Shown piece after piece: positions 9,027-17,448 of a stretch of 45,692 nucleotides of DNA. This stretch comes from an uncultured Bacteroidales bacterium. GTDB taxonomy: Bacteria > Bacteroidota > Bacteroidia > Bacteroidales > UBA932. A program made the translations under genes and the position numbers. The notes beneath the pieces are model-generated. The model had not been told where the DNA came from. It searched no databases and saw only the letters and a list, made by a program, of their open reading frames with translations. The stretch spans positions 1 to 45,692 of the forward strand of contig CAJODQ010000031.1 in the NCBI GenBank assembly GCA_905233345.1, in the 5' to 3' direction. Every line of letters starts with the position of its first letter. Within the stretch, counting starts at the first letter, position 1.

Positions 9027-9029
9027 CGC

Positions 9030-11456
9030 ATGAAAGCGGGACGACCGATGCTGCTGGCTGTGCTGCTGCTCGTACTGGGCTGCAGCGCGCCGCTTTATGG
9101 GCAGAAGAAGTCGTCCCAGGACAGTGTGTTCCGCATGCTCGAGGCCGAGCGCGCCGAGCAGTATGAGCAGTACGGCATCCAGTACCGCCTGGTCAAGGGG
9201 CACGCCCGCTTCCTCCACAACGACACCTACCTGCTCTGCGACTCCGCATCGTGGAACGTCAACAGCCACTTCATCGAGGCGTTCGGCAACGTGCAGATCA
9301 TCCAGGACAAGACCATGCTCAAGAGCGACGAGATGCTCTACTGGATCGACGAGAGCCGGGCGCTCTTCCGCGGCACGCTGGTGGAACTTTTCGACAAGGA
9401 CGGCAACACCCTTCGCACCGAGCGCCTGACCTACAACACCAAGGACAGCGTGGCCGTGTTCGAATACGGCGGCGCGATGAAGGACAAGGACGGCAATGTG
9501 ATCGAGAGCCGCACGGGCACGTACGATGGCAAGGAGGGGCTCTTTACCTTCGACGACCAGGTGGAACTCTATATGGATTCCATCGAGATCAAGACCCACC
9601 AGCTGCGCTATTTCAACGACACGGAGCGCGCGCATTTCGGGTTCAATACCTACTTGTGGCGCGACGAGGGTTTCCTCCGCGCCGATGCCGGCTGGTATGA
9701 CCGGCCGTCGCAGGTGATCTATTTCACGAATCACGTGTTCATGTTCGATCCCAGCTACGACGCTTGGGCCGACGAACTGTACTACGACCAGCGGACGGGT
9801 GCGATCGACCTGCTGCGCAACGCCCAGGTGCTCGATTCGACCAACAAGAGCGTCTATCTGGGCGATCACATGCAATACCTGCCCGCCACGGACTCGCTCT
9901 CGCAGCGGGGCTGGCTGACGGGCGATCCGGCCATCATCTACTACGGTGAAAACGAGAACCATGTGGTCGACACGCTGTATGCGCGGGCCGACTCGTTCTA
10001 TGTGTACTCGGTGCCGCGCAACCAGATTCCTGAGTCGGAAGTGTCCGAAGCGCAGAAGCGGCTCGACGACATGCTTTTCGATGCGCTGTCGAAGAAGCGC
10101 AGGGAGGAAGGGGAGCAGCACGAAAAGGAGCGCATTCAGAAGATGCGTGAAGTGGGCAAGCTTCCGCCGGAATGGGTGGAAAAACAGCAGCAGGCGGAGC
10201 GCGATTCGCTGGCGCGATTGGATTCGCTGGCGAAACTTGAGATTCCGGGCTTGACCCGGAATCTCGACAGCACCGCTGTCGTCCCGCCGAAAGACACCAT
10301 TGTGGCGCCGCCGGACACGACGCCGATCCGCTACCTGCACGGATGGCACAACGTGCGGATGTACCGCAGCGATCTGCAGGGCGCGTGCGACTCCGTCGTC
10401 TTCTGCGAACTCGACTCCATTGCCCGGCTCTATGGCCGCCCCGTCCTCTGGAACGAAGTCAAGAACCAGCTCAGCGCCGAAGAGATGCAGCTTCTCATGA
10501 AGGGCGGCACTTTCGAGCGCGGCAGCATGGTCACCGATGCCTGGATCATCTCGCAGCAGGACAGCATCCACTTCAACCAGATCAAGAGCACCGAGATGCT
10601 GGGCTGGTTCCGCGACAACAAACTCTACCGCTTCGACGCGCTGGGCGGCGTGGCTGCCATCTTCTACCTGGTGGAAGACGAGGCCGTCACGACCATCAAT
10701 GTCAAGGAGGCCAAGTCGCTGACCGCCGCACTGAAAGACGGCACGGCGCAGCGGCTGCTCTACATGGAGGCCATCAAGAGCGACGCCTACCCAGTGAGCG
10801 AGCTCGAAATGTCGAAGCAGCGCCTCAAGGGCTTCGAGTGGCGGGGCGAAGAGCGCCCGGTCACGCGCAAGGACATCACGCAGCGCAAGGTCCGCACGTC
10901 GGAGCGCAAGCAGTACGAGAACCTCAGCAAGCCCCTCTACCGTGAGACGAACAAGTACTTTGACGGCTACATGTACGATCTCTTCGAGCAGATCAACGCC
11001 CGCAAGCGCGCGGAACTGGAGCGTCGGGAGCGCGAACGCGACTCGATCGCCCGGGTACAAGACTCGCTGCAAAGGGCCTTTGCGATGCTTGAGGAGGGGA
11101 TTCCGGATCAAGTCCGGAATGATGAAGATACCCTTGTTGTCAAGCCGTCGGCCGATTCAATCGCCGTCATTTCGGCGGACACTTCTACCGTCATGCCGGG
11201 CGCGACCCGGCATCTCCAGCCGGCCGACACCGTCGTTGAGGCGCCGAAGCCCGTCGTCGAGAACAAGCAGGAGCCGGTGATCGAACGTGAAACACCGGTC
11301 AGGACCGAAGATCTCTCCGTGGCCTCGCCGGAAACCGTCGTGCGCACCGATAAACTGACGCGCGCCGAGAAACGGGCTCTGCGCAAGGCCGAACGAAAAG
11401 CCCGTCGCGAGGCACGGCGTGCCGCCCGACTAAACAGAAAACCCTTCCAGTATTAG
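9030..11456 (+). CDS. OstA-like (LptA/LptD-type beta-jellyroll) envelope protein
   Basis: 808 residues. An N-terminal signal peptide, possibly a lipoprotein signal (L-V-L-G-C then S), is followed by the repeated beta-jellyroll pattern of the OstA/LptA family at about residues 40-300: A-F-G-N-V-Q-I, Y-W-I-D-E-S-R-A-L-F-R-G, L-T-Y-N-T. Members of this superfamily carry lipopolysaccharide across the periplasm, so a role in outer-membrane lipid transport or assembly is likely; the precise partner is unknown. The region about 330-430 and the C-terminal 150 residues are charged and low-complexity and hold three in-frame copies of a small palindrome (see repeats). The last 35 residues are very rich in K, R and A. 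An exact 80-base copy of its 3' end occurs inside the following susC. Confidence 0.8.
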   Translation: MKAGRPMLLAVLLLVLGCSAPLYGQKKSSQDSVFRMLEAERAEQYEQYGIQYRLVKGHARFLHNDTYLLCDSASWNVNSHFIEAFGNVQIIQDKTMLKSDEMLYWIDESRALFRGTLVELFDKDGNTLRTERLTYNTKDSVAVFEYGGAMKDKDGNVIESRTGTYDGKEGLFTFDDQVELYMDSIEIKTHQLRYFNDTERAHFGFNTYLWRDEGFLRADAGWYDRPSQVIYFTNHVFMFDPSYDAWADELYYDQRTGAIDLLRNAQVLDSTNKSVYLGDHMQYLPATDSLSQRGWLTGDPAIIYYGENENHVVDTLYARADSFYVYSVPRNQIPESEVSEAQKRLDDMLFDALSKKRREEGEQHEKERIQKMREVGKLPPEWVEKQQQAERDSLARLDSLAKLEIPGLTRNLDSTAVVPPKDTIVAPPDTTPIRYLHGWHNVRMYRSDLQGACDSVVFCELDSIARLYGRPVLWNEVKNQLSAEEMQLLMKGGTFERGSMVTDAWIISQQDSIHFNQIKSTEMLGWFRDNKLYRFDALGGVAAIFYLVEDEAVTTINVKEAKSLTAALKDGTAQRLLYMEAIKSDAYPVSELEMSKQRLKGFEWRGEERPVTRKDITQRKVRTSERKQYENLSKPLYRETNKYFDGYMYDLFEQINARKRAELERRERERDSIARVQDSLQRAFAMLEEGIPDQVRNDEDTLVVKPSADSIAVISADTSTVMPGATRHLQPADTVVEAPKPVVENKQEPVIERETPVRTEDLSVASPETVVRTDKLTRAEKRALRKAERKARREARRAARLNRKPFQY
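10241..10263. repeat. In-frame palindrome in OstA-like gene, copy 1
   Basis: GATTCCGGG (10241-10249) and CCCGGAATC (10255-10263) flank a 5-base loop. It encodes I-P-G-L-T-R-N-L within a charged linker. Same family as 11100-11120 and 11193-11213. Confidence 0.8.
11100..11120. repeat. In-frame palindrome in OstA-like gene, copy 2
   Basis: ATTCCGGA (11100-11107) and TCCGGAAT (11113-11120) flank the 5-base loop TCAAG. It encodes I-P-D-Q-V-R-N-D in the C-terminal linker. Confidence 0.8.
11193..11213. repeat. In-frame palindrome in OstA-like gene, copy 3
   Basis: ATGCCGGG (11193-11200) and CCCGGCAT (11206-11213) flank the 5-base loop CGCGA. It encodes M-P-G-A-T-R-H-L. Confidence 0.8.
11351..11430. 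repeat. 80-bp exact direct repeat, copy in OstA-like gene
   Basis: These 80 bases (starting TAAACTGACG, ending GCCGCCCGAC) code for the K/R/A-rich tail of the OstA-like protein. They are identical, base for base, to 12299-12378 inside the susC gene. The sequence right after this copy begins TAAAC, the same five bases that open the repeat. Confidence 0.95.
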
Positions 11457-11489
11457 CGGGAGCGACAAAAACAGTCACTCCCGCTTTTG
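11456..11489 (+). terminator. Intrinsic terminator after the OstA-like gene
   Basis: GCGGGAG at 11456-11462 pairs with CTCCCGC at 11478-11484 and is followed by TTTTG. The stem begins at the last base of the stop codon, so it ends the guaB-SurA-OstA transcript. Confidence 0.75.
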
Positions 11490-11573
11490 TGTTTATGCGG
11501 TTTTGAGTCGCACTTATGCTGGATTTCCGAATTTTTCCCCGTTTGAATGCTAGTTTTTAAGAAATTTTTTGTA

Positions 11574-11581
11574 TATATTTG
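11574..11581 (+). promoter_or_regulatory. susC/susD promoter -7 box
   Basis: TATATTTG matches TAnnTTTG. The leader to ATG 11647 is about 60 bases, long for this window, and AT-rich. No anti-sigma or ECF sigma gene lies nearby to suggest the regulator. Confidence 0.65.
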
Positions 11582-11646
11582 TATAACCGTATCAATTCGA
11601 GCCACTTGCACACCGATTATTTTTCTCCTTTTAAATAAAACTGCTT

Positions 11647-14600
11647 ATGAAGAAAGTTCTGATCATTGCGCTGATGGTGCTGTCATGCAGTACCCTCTTT
11701 GCGCAGACAAGGGTCACCGGACGGGTGACTTCTTCACAGGACGGTTCGCCCATTCCTTTCGCCAGTGTCGTGGTGAAAGGCACCATGACGGGCGTGGCCT
11801 CCAATGAGAACGGTGCGTATACGCTGGACAACGTGCCGTCCAATGCAGTACTGATCTTCTCTTCCATCGGTTTCAACGACCTGGAAGTGATGGTCAACGG
11901 GCGTAAAGTCATTGACGCCTCGCTTGCTCCCAATGCAGAAGCCTTGGAAGAAACCATTGTCGTGGCCTATGGTACGGCCAAGAAAGGCACCTACACCGGT
12001 GCCGCGTCCGTGGTGAAACAGGAATCCATCAAGGACGTGCCGGCCGTATCGTTTGAACAGGCCCTCAACGGCAAGGTGGCCGGTCTCCAGATGACATCGA
12101 CTTCCGGACAGGCCGGTTCCACCCAGAGCATCCGCATCCGCGGTATCGGCTCCATGAACGCTTCGAACGAACCCCTTTATGTCATCGACGGTGTCCCCGC
12201 CATCTCGGGTGATATCGGACAGATGAGCGACTACACCTACTCGACCAACAACGTGATGAGCACCCTCAACCCGGCCGATATCGAGTCGATCACCGTGCTA
12301 AACTGACGCGCGCCGAGAAACGGGCTCTGCGCAAGGCCGAACGAAAAGCCCGTCGCGAGGCACGGCGTGCCGCCCGACGGTCTCGTTCAAGTCTTCGGTA
12401 GGTATTTCACCCGACTGGGCTTATGTCAACTACGATCCCGCCACCACCGAGCAGAGCGTGCAGATGCTCTATGAGGTGTTCTGGGATTACAACTACTACT
12501 GGACCAGCTCCAACAAGGGTGATGCCGCCAAGTCTTCGGCCAACGCCATCTCCCGCATGAAAACCAAATTCAACAAGCACGGCTACGATTTCATCGCATC
12601 CGGTACGGGCCGCTACGATCCCGTGCAGGTGGTTGAATACGACAACTCCGGCCGCGGCGGCAAATACTTCGACTGGGAGAAAGCCTACTTCGGCACGGGA
12701 GTCTACCAGACCTACGACCTGAGTGTCAGCGGTGGCTCCGATGTGGCTTCCTATTATACTTCGGTGTCCTACACCAAAGACCAGGGCCGTGTGAAGATCA
12801 ACGCCTACGACCGTATCTCGGGCCGTGTGAACCTCGACCAGAAGGTGGGCAAACACGTGGAACTGGCTACCACCGTCAATATCGCCAGCACCGACCGTTC
12901 GGGTTACAACGATACCTGGAACAACGGTTCCAACCTCTTCATGCAGACCCGAAGCCTGCTGTGGGGCCTCTACTGGCCGACCGACTACAAGACCGGTGAA
13001 GACTGGACAGCCCGCTACGGCAGCTACGGCCAGAACAACCTGTACTACAACAATAAGTGGAGCAACGACTCGAAAACCCTCAAGACCTCAATCAACGAGG
13101 CCCTGACGGTCCATATCATCCCGGGCCTCGATGCCAAGACGATCTTCTCGTTCGACAACACCGACACGAAGGATGAGTATTACATCAGCGCCGAGCACTT
13201 CAATGCGCCGACGGTGGATGGCAAGGCCGTTGCCCGTTCCATTTCGATGGATACGGAAGTCCGCAAGATCGTGTCCTCCACGACGGTTAGTTACAACAAG
13301 ACCTTCGGCGCCCACACCCTCGGCCTGCTGGCCGGTTTCGAGGCGGAGCGCAACAATACGCGCTTCAGCCGTGCGGAAGGCAAGAACCTTTCGACATCGG
13401 CTCTCCACACTGTGGCAACGGCCGGTGTCCTCGACGCGAATGCTTACAGCTGGGGCAACTCCATGATGTCCATCCTTTCCCGCGCCGAATACAACTATGA
13501 CAACCGCTACTACCTGTCCGGTTCGTTCCGTCGTGACGGTTCGTCCCGCCTGAGCCCGCTGACCCGCTGGGGTAACTTCTGGTCGGTGGCCGGATCGTGG
13601 CGTATCAGCAACGAGTCCTTCATGCAGAACCAGGATGTGATCAGCAACCTCCGTCTGCGTGCTTCCTATGGTGTCAACGGTACCCTGCCGAGCAGCAACT
13701 ACGGCTGGCGCGCCCTGGCAGCCTACGGCTACAACTACAACGCTGCTCCGGGCGGCATCCTGAGCAACGTGGCCTCCGACGATCTCCGCTGGGAGAAGAG
13801 CTACACCTACAACCTGGCTCTCGAGTTCGGCCTCTTCGACAACCGCCTCAACGGTAGCGTCGAATACTTCAACCGCGACTCCAAAGACCTGCTCATGAAT
13901 GTGCCGATCTCGCGCGTGACGGGCTTCAGCTCCACGCTCCGCAACATCGGCGAGGTCAACAACCACGGCTTCGAGGTGGAACTCTCCGGCGATATCATCC
14001 GCAACAGCAACTTCCGGTGGACCATGGGTATCAACGGGGCATTCACCCGCTCGAAAGTCACCCGGCTTTATCGTGAGGAAGGGAAAAGTGTCGGCCAGGA
14101 TATCATCTGGTACGACCCGACGGGCGGTGACGGCCTCTGCCAGTTCATCTACCGTGAAGGTCAGTCGATGCTGGCTGTCTACGGTTTCGAATGGGCTGGT
14201 GTCGAGAAATCGAGTGGTCTGAACATCTGGTACTCGAACAACGAAAACTACGACTTCAAGGATGAGAATGGCCGCAACATCGTGTACGACTATGGCGACG
14301 CCGACGAGGTGATCCTTGCCGACCTGGTTCCGATCGTGCACGGCGGTATCACGACCGACCTCAGCTGGAAGGGCCTGACCCTCGGCCTGAACTTCAACTA
14401 CAAGATCGGCAAGATGTATGACGGCGCTGAACAGAACACCACCGATGACGGTTACTTCTGGGAGCGCATCCGTTCGCGCAACATGTGGGAGAACCGCTGG
14501 ACCGATGCCAATCCGAACGGCACGCTGCCGCGCATCATCGGTAACGACTCCGAGGACTTCGAGCAGTACAGCTCGCGCCACATCCACAATGGCAGCTTCA

Positions 14601-14815
14601 TCCGCCTCAAGACGGTTACGCTGAGCTACAACCTGCCGAAGAGCCTCATCGGCAAGATCGGCCTGCAGGGTACGCGTGTGTACTTCTCCGGCCAGAACCT
14701 GCTGACTTTCGCCGCCTGGAAGTATTGCGATCCGGAAGTGAATGCGTATGGTACCCAGGGTTGGGGAACCCCGATCGCCAGAACCTACACGTTCGGTCTT
14801 GAATTCTCCTTCTAA
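11647..14815 (+). pseudogene. SusC/RagA-type TonB-dependent outer-membrane transporter, broken by an 80-bp insert
   Basis: SusC proteins import glycans or peptides across the outer membrane together with a SusD lipoprotein. The 5' piece (11647-12306) has a signal peptide ending F-A-Q, a carboxypeptidase-regulatory-like domain (V-T-G-R-V-T) and the start of the TonB plug (G-K-V-A-G-L-Q, Y-V-I-D-G-V-P). It reads up to I-E-S-I-T-V-L, then hits TGA at 12304-12306. The 3' piece (from about 12380, another frame) resumes at V-S-F-K-S-S-V-G-I and runs through the beta-barrel to a terminal F-S-F. The roughly 30 residues normally between (K-D-A-S-A..Y-G-S-R-A-A-N-G region, the most conserved part of the family) are missing and replaced by 80 bases of the OstA-like gene. 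Either a true lesion or an assembly error. Both ends are otherwise intact. Confidence 0.9.
12299..12378. repeat. 80-bp exact direct repeat, copy inside susC
   Basis: Identical to 11351-11430 at all 80 positions. The junctions lie between GTGC and TAAAC on the left and between CCCGAC and GGTCTCG on the right. It introduces the TGA that ends the 5' susC piece and shifts the frame. Confidence 0.95.
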
Positions 14816-14826
14816 TCTAATACGAA

Positions 14827-16290
14827 ATGACCATGAAAAAGATATCCATTGTTCTGACAGCAATCGCACTGGTACTTTCTTCCTGTGCTGATTTCCTGGA
14901 CGTGAAGCCGACCAACCAGGCTGCTGCCTCGTTGTCGATCATGAATGAATCGGATGCAAAGGTGATGTTGAATGGCCTCTACTCCGCGTTGACCACGTCG
15001 AGTTTCTATGGCCGCAACTTCATTCTCTATGGCGACGCCAAGAGCGGCGACCTGACGGTCCAGTCGAACGGCCGTGGTTATGACTACATGTTTGCCTACA
15101 ACCACAGCGTGTCCGGCTATTCGATGTCCGGTTTCTGGACCTCGGGCTACAACATCATCATGCTCTGCAACAATATCATCGAGAACATCGACCGCCTCAA
15201 GGAAGAGGGGACGACGGGCCTCGACGAATACCGTGCCCAGGCGCTCACCATCCGCGCCATGGTCCACTACGACATGTGCCGGCTCTATGGCAAGTGCTAC
15301 AACGACGACAAGAGTTCCTATGGTATTCCCATCGCCGACAAGACGGTGCCTGCCGGTGCCCAGTTGCTCCGCAACTCCGTTGAGGAGGTCTACAGTGTCG
15401 TGATCCGCGACCTCGACGATGCCGCCACTTCTCTTTCCAAGAAGAAAAACAACGGCTTCGTGAACTACTATGCGAACCGTGCCCTCAAGGCCCGCGCCCT
15501 GATGGACATGGAGAACTATTCCGGTGCGCTTTCGCTGGCGGAAGAAATCATCAACAGCGGCGTCTACAAGCTGTATACGAACAAAGAGTGGGCGGCCTCC
15601 TGGTCTTCCCAGTTCGGCTCCGAATCCATCTTCGAACTTGGCATGTACGTGAACGAAGGTGACCTCGGCAACACGGGCTGCCTCGGCGCACAGTACATCC
15701 TGGGTGGCGGCAACGGCCGCAACAACCAGATCTTCATGGCCAGCAAGGCCTTCCTGGAACTGCTGGGTGAAGATCCGGACGATGTCCGCTGGGAGATCAT
15801 GGGCCAGGACCAGGTGGGCGAGAGCGAAGGCTACCTCCGTCCGGGTTCCTGCTACAAATATTATGGCAGCAAGGACATGAAGGGCGATGGCAAGGCTTCG
15901 TCGTCGGCTGTGAACATCAAGCTGATCCGTCTCTCCGAGATTTATCTGATCGCAGCCGAGGCTGCTGCCCGCACCAGCAACGCGTCCAAGGCCTCTTCCT
16001 ACTATGCCGAGATTCACAAACGTTCTCCGAATCTTCCGGTGCCCAATGGGATTACGGCCGCTATGGTACTGAACGAGAAGAACAAGGAACTCTTCGGAGA
16101 AGGTCTCCGTTTCTGGGATCTGATCCGTACCAACGCTACCATCGTCATGGATGACACCACGCCGGACGTGAAGGTGACGACGCGCGAGACCTCCTTTACC
16201 CGTTCCTTCTACAAATGCATCCTTCCCATCTACAACGGTGAGATGAATGCCAATCCGGGCATCCGTGCCCAGCAGAATCCGGGCTATTGA
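14827..16290 (+). CDS. SusD/RagB family outer-membrane lipoprotein
   Basis: 487 residues, normal for the family. The start ATG 14827 (M-T-M-K-K) or 14833 gives a lipoprotein signal with the lipobox L-S-S-C near residue 20, so the protein is probably anchored on the cell surface. The family signature F-L-D-V-K-P follows at once. The SusD helical (TPR-like) fold is supported by A-R-A-L-M-D-M and by the C-terminal motifs E-I-Y-L-I-A-A-E-A-A and G-L-R-F-W-D-L-I-R, with a C-terminal P-G-Y. It would act as the substrate-capturing lid of the SusC gene 11 bases upstream. No glycoside hydrolase or peptidase lies nearby, so the substrate cannot be predicted. Confidence 0.95.
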   Translation: MTMKKISIVLTAIALVLSSCADFLDVKPTNQAAASLSIMNESDAKVMLNGLYSALTTSSFYGRNFILYGDAKSGDLTVQSNGRGYDYMFAYNHSVSGYSMSGFWTSGYNIIMLCNNIIENIDRLKEEGTTGLDEYRAQALTIRAMVHYDMCRLYGKCYNDDKSSYGIPIADKTVPAGAQLLRNSVEEVYSVVIRDLDDAATSLSKKKNNGFVNYYANRALKARALMDMENYSGALSLAEEIINSGVYKLYTNKEWAASWSSQFGSESIFELGMYVNEGDLGNTGCLGAQYILGGGNGRNNQIFMASKAFLELLGEDPDDVRWEIMGQDQVGESEGYLRPGSCYKYYGSKDMKGDGKASSSAVNIKLIRLSEIYLIAAEAAARTSNASKASSYYAEIHKRSPNLPVPNGITAAMVLNEKNKELFGEGLRFWDLIRTNATIVMDDTTPDVKVTTRETSFTRSFYKCILPIYNGEMNANPGIRAQQNPGY

Positions 16291-16311
16291 TAAGCGTATT
16301 CCCTCATTTTA

Positions 16312-16342
16312 CGGCCGCCCGAAAAAGGGCGGCCGTTTTTTT
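16312..16342 (+). terminator. Intrinsic terminator after susD
   Basis: CGGCCGCCC (16312-16320) pairs perfectly with GGGCGGCCG (16327-16335) and is followed by seven T. Strong and unidirectional. Confidence 0.92.
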
Positions 16343-16352
16343 GTGAAAAAGA

Positions 16353-16384
16353 TTTGGATAATCATCTTTTGGTGATTATCTTTG
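16353..16384 (+). promoter_or_regulatory. Promoter with inverted repeat in the spacer (candidate operator)
   Basis: -33 TTTGG at 16353-16357 and -7 TATCTTTG at 16377-16384 are 19 bases apart, a good Bacteroidota promoter. GATAATCA (16357-16364) and TGATTATC (16373-16380) form a perfect 8-bp inverted repeat that runs from the -33 edge into the -7 box. A protein bound there would block transcription of the three-gene operon starting at 16409. Confidence 0.6.
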
Positions 16385-16408
16385 ACGAGAATAAAAAGGT
16401 TTTGTGTG

Positions 16409-16543
16409 ATGGAATTGACCGAAAAAGAAAAAGACCTTATCGAGGCGATCAGGAATTATCGGAGTGCATATCCGAATGGGGAACGGAATTTTGAAATTTA
16501 CATCATGGATTTGGTGTATGAATTAATGGAGGAAAGAATATGA
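16409..16543 (+). CDS. Small hypothetical protein, 44 residues
   Basis: ATG 16409 lies about 24 bases after a consensus -7 box, and the TGA at 16541-16543 overlaps the ATG (16540) of the DUF5053 gene, so it is well placed as the first gene of a coupled operon. The product (starting M-E-L-T-E-K-E-K-D-L-I-E) is acidic, predicted mostly helical, and has no signal peptide or cysteine. I do not recognise the family. Its AT-rich composition stands out from the GC-rich surroundings and is shared with the next gene. This hints at later acquisition of the pair. Confidence 0.65.
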   Translation: MELTEKEKDLIEAIRNYRSAYPNGERNFEIYIMDLVYELMEERI

Positions 16544-16779
16544 TTGAAGTACAGGTTGGAACAAGTGTCAAACAGACATTGATGGATGTGTATGAAGAGA
16601 TCAACTGGGCGTATCTGGCGAAGAATTATTTCGGAAAGACGCGCAGTTGGATCTATCATAAATTTTCCGGAATGAACAACGGCGTCCCGGATGACTTCAG
16701 TGACATGGATAAAGAACAATTAAAATATGCATTGTACGACATTTCGCGTCGCATCAATGCGGCAGCAGACAGATTATGA
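16540..16779 (+). CDS. DUF5053 domain-containing protein, 79 residues
   Basis: The motif A-K-N-Y-F-G-K-T-R-S-W-I-Y followed by N-N-G-V-P-D-D-F-S and Y-A-L-Y-D-I-S-R-R-I fits the small Bacteroidales family DUF5053, whose function is not known. The A-K-x-Y-F-G-K-x-R-x-W pattern resembles a short helix-turn-helix-like segment, so DNA binding is possible but only inferred. The gene overlaps both neighbours by ATGA (16540-16543 and 16776-16779), so its translation is coupled to the small protein before it and the hydrolase after it. Its codon use is AT-rich, unlike the hydrolase. Confidence 0.8.
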   Translation: MIEVQVGTSVKQTLMDVYEEINWAYLAKNYFGKTRSWIYHKFSGMNNGVPDDFSDMDKEQLKYALYDISRRINAAADRL

Positions 16780-17417
16780 AGACTTTTTCTACGCCCATGG
16801 GCGAGCTCCGGGTCGAGGTATTCGGACACGCCTCCGTCCGTTTTACCATCAACGGTAAGACCATTTATGTCGACCCGTACGGCGAGGTGCACGATTATGA
16901 GGGTGACACGCCGGCCGATCTGATCCTGGTGACGCACAACCACTATGACCACTACGATCCGAAGGCCTACAAGGAGATCGAGACGCCGCTGACCACCTAT
17001 GTCGTGAGCCAGAACGTCGGCCATGTGGACGGCCGCTACACGGTGCTGGCCAACGATGAGATCTGCGCCTGGAAAGGTATCAGCATCTGCGCCGTTGAGG
17101 CCTACAACGTGAACCGCCGCAACCCGCAGGGCGATCTCTTCCATCCACGTGGCGTGGGCAACGGCTACGTGCTCGACTTCGAGGGTTTCAAGGTCTATCT
17201 GGCTGGTGACACCGAGCCGATCCCCGAGATGCAGGACCTGCCGAAAATCGACCTGGCCTTCCTGCCGAAGAACCTCCCGTACACGATGACCGACGAGGAA
17301 TTCGTCAAGGCCGCCAACCTCATCAAGCCGAAATACCTCTACTGCTATCACTATTTCGAGATCGACGTCCCGAAACTGAAAAAGGAGCTCGATCCTGCGA
17401 TCGAACTGCTGAACTAG
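16776..17417 (+). CDS. MBL-fold metal-dependent hydrolase
   Basis: 213 residues, cytoplasmic (no signal peptide). The metal-binding signature H-x-H-x-D-H is intact as His54-Asn-His56-Tyr-Asp58-His59. Further metal ligands are plausible in G-D-T-E (about 148-151) and C-Y-H-Y-F (about 190). It resembles the small UPF0173/UlaG-like branch of the metallo-beta-lactamase superfamily, which hydrolyses phosphodiester, lactone or similar bonds; the substrate cannot be told. The start ATG 16776 overlaps the stop of the DUF5053 gene. GC-rich codon use matches the chromosome, so the two small upstream genes may have been added in front of it. Confidence 0.88.
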   Translation: MKTFSTPMGELRVEVFGHASVRFTINGKTIYVDPYGEVHDYEGDTPADLILVTHNHYDHYDPKAYKEIETPLTTYVVSQNVGHVDGRYTVLANDEICAWKGISICAVEAYNVNRRNPQGDLFHPRGVGNGYVLDFEGFKVYLAGDTEPIPEMQDLPKIDLAFLPKNLPYTMTDEEFVKAANLIKPKYLYCYHYFEIDVPKLKKELDPAIELLN

Positions 17418-17448
17418 AACGAAAGGGCGCTGCAAGGCGCCCTTCGTT
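17418..17448. terminator. Bidirectional terminator between convergent genes
   Basis: AACGAAAGGGCGC (17418-17430) pairs with GCGCCCTTCGTT (17437-17448) over 12 pairs with one bulged A. It lies between the hydrolase (plus) and the RND-type adaptor (minus) and overlaps the adaptor stop codon. U-runs are poor, so efficiency is uncertain. Confidence 0.55.

Noticed and set aside
7914-11111. A 1065-residue minus-strand frame opposite the SurA-like and OstA-like genes
   Set aside because: No recognisable domain, no promoter, and the plus-strand genes explain the region fully.
12458-14815. Second susC piece as a separate complete gene starting at ATG 12458
   Set aside because: It lacks a signal peptide, plug and promoter, and homology clearly begins upstream at about 12380 in the middle of the SusC fold.
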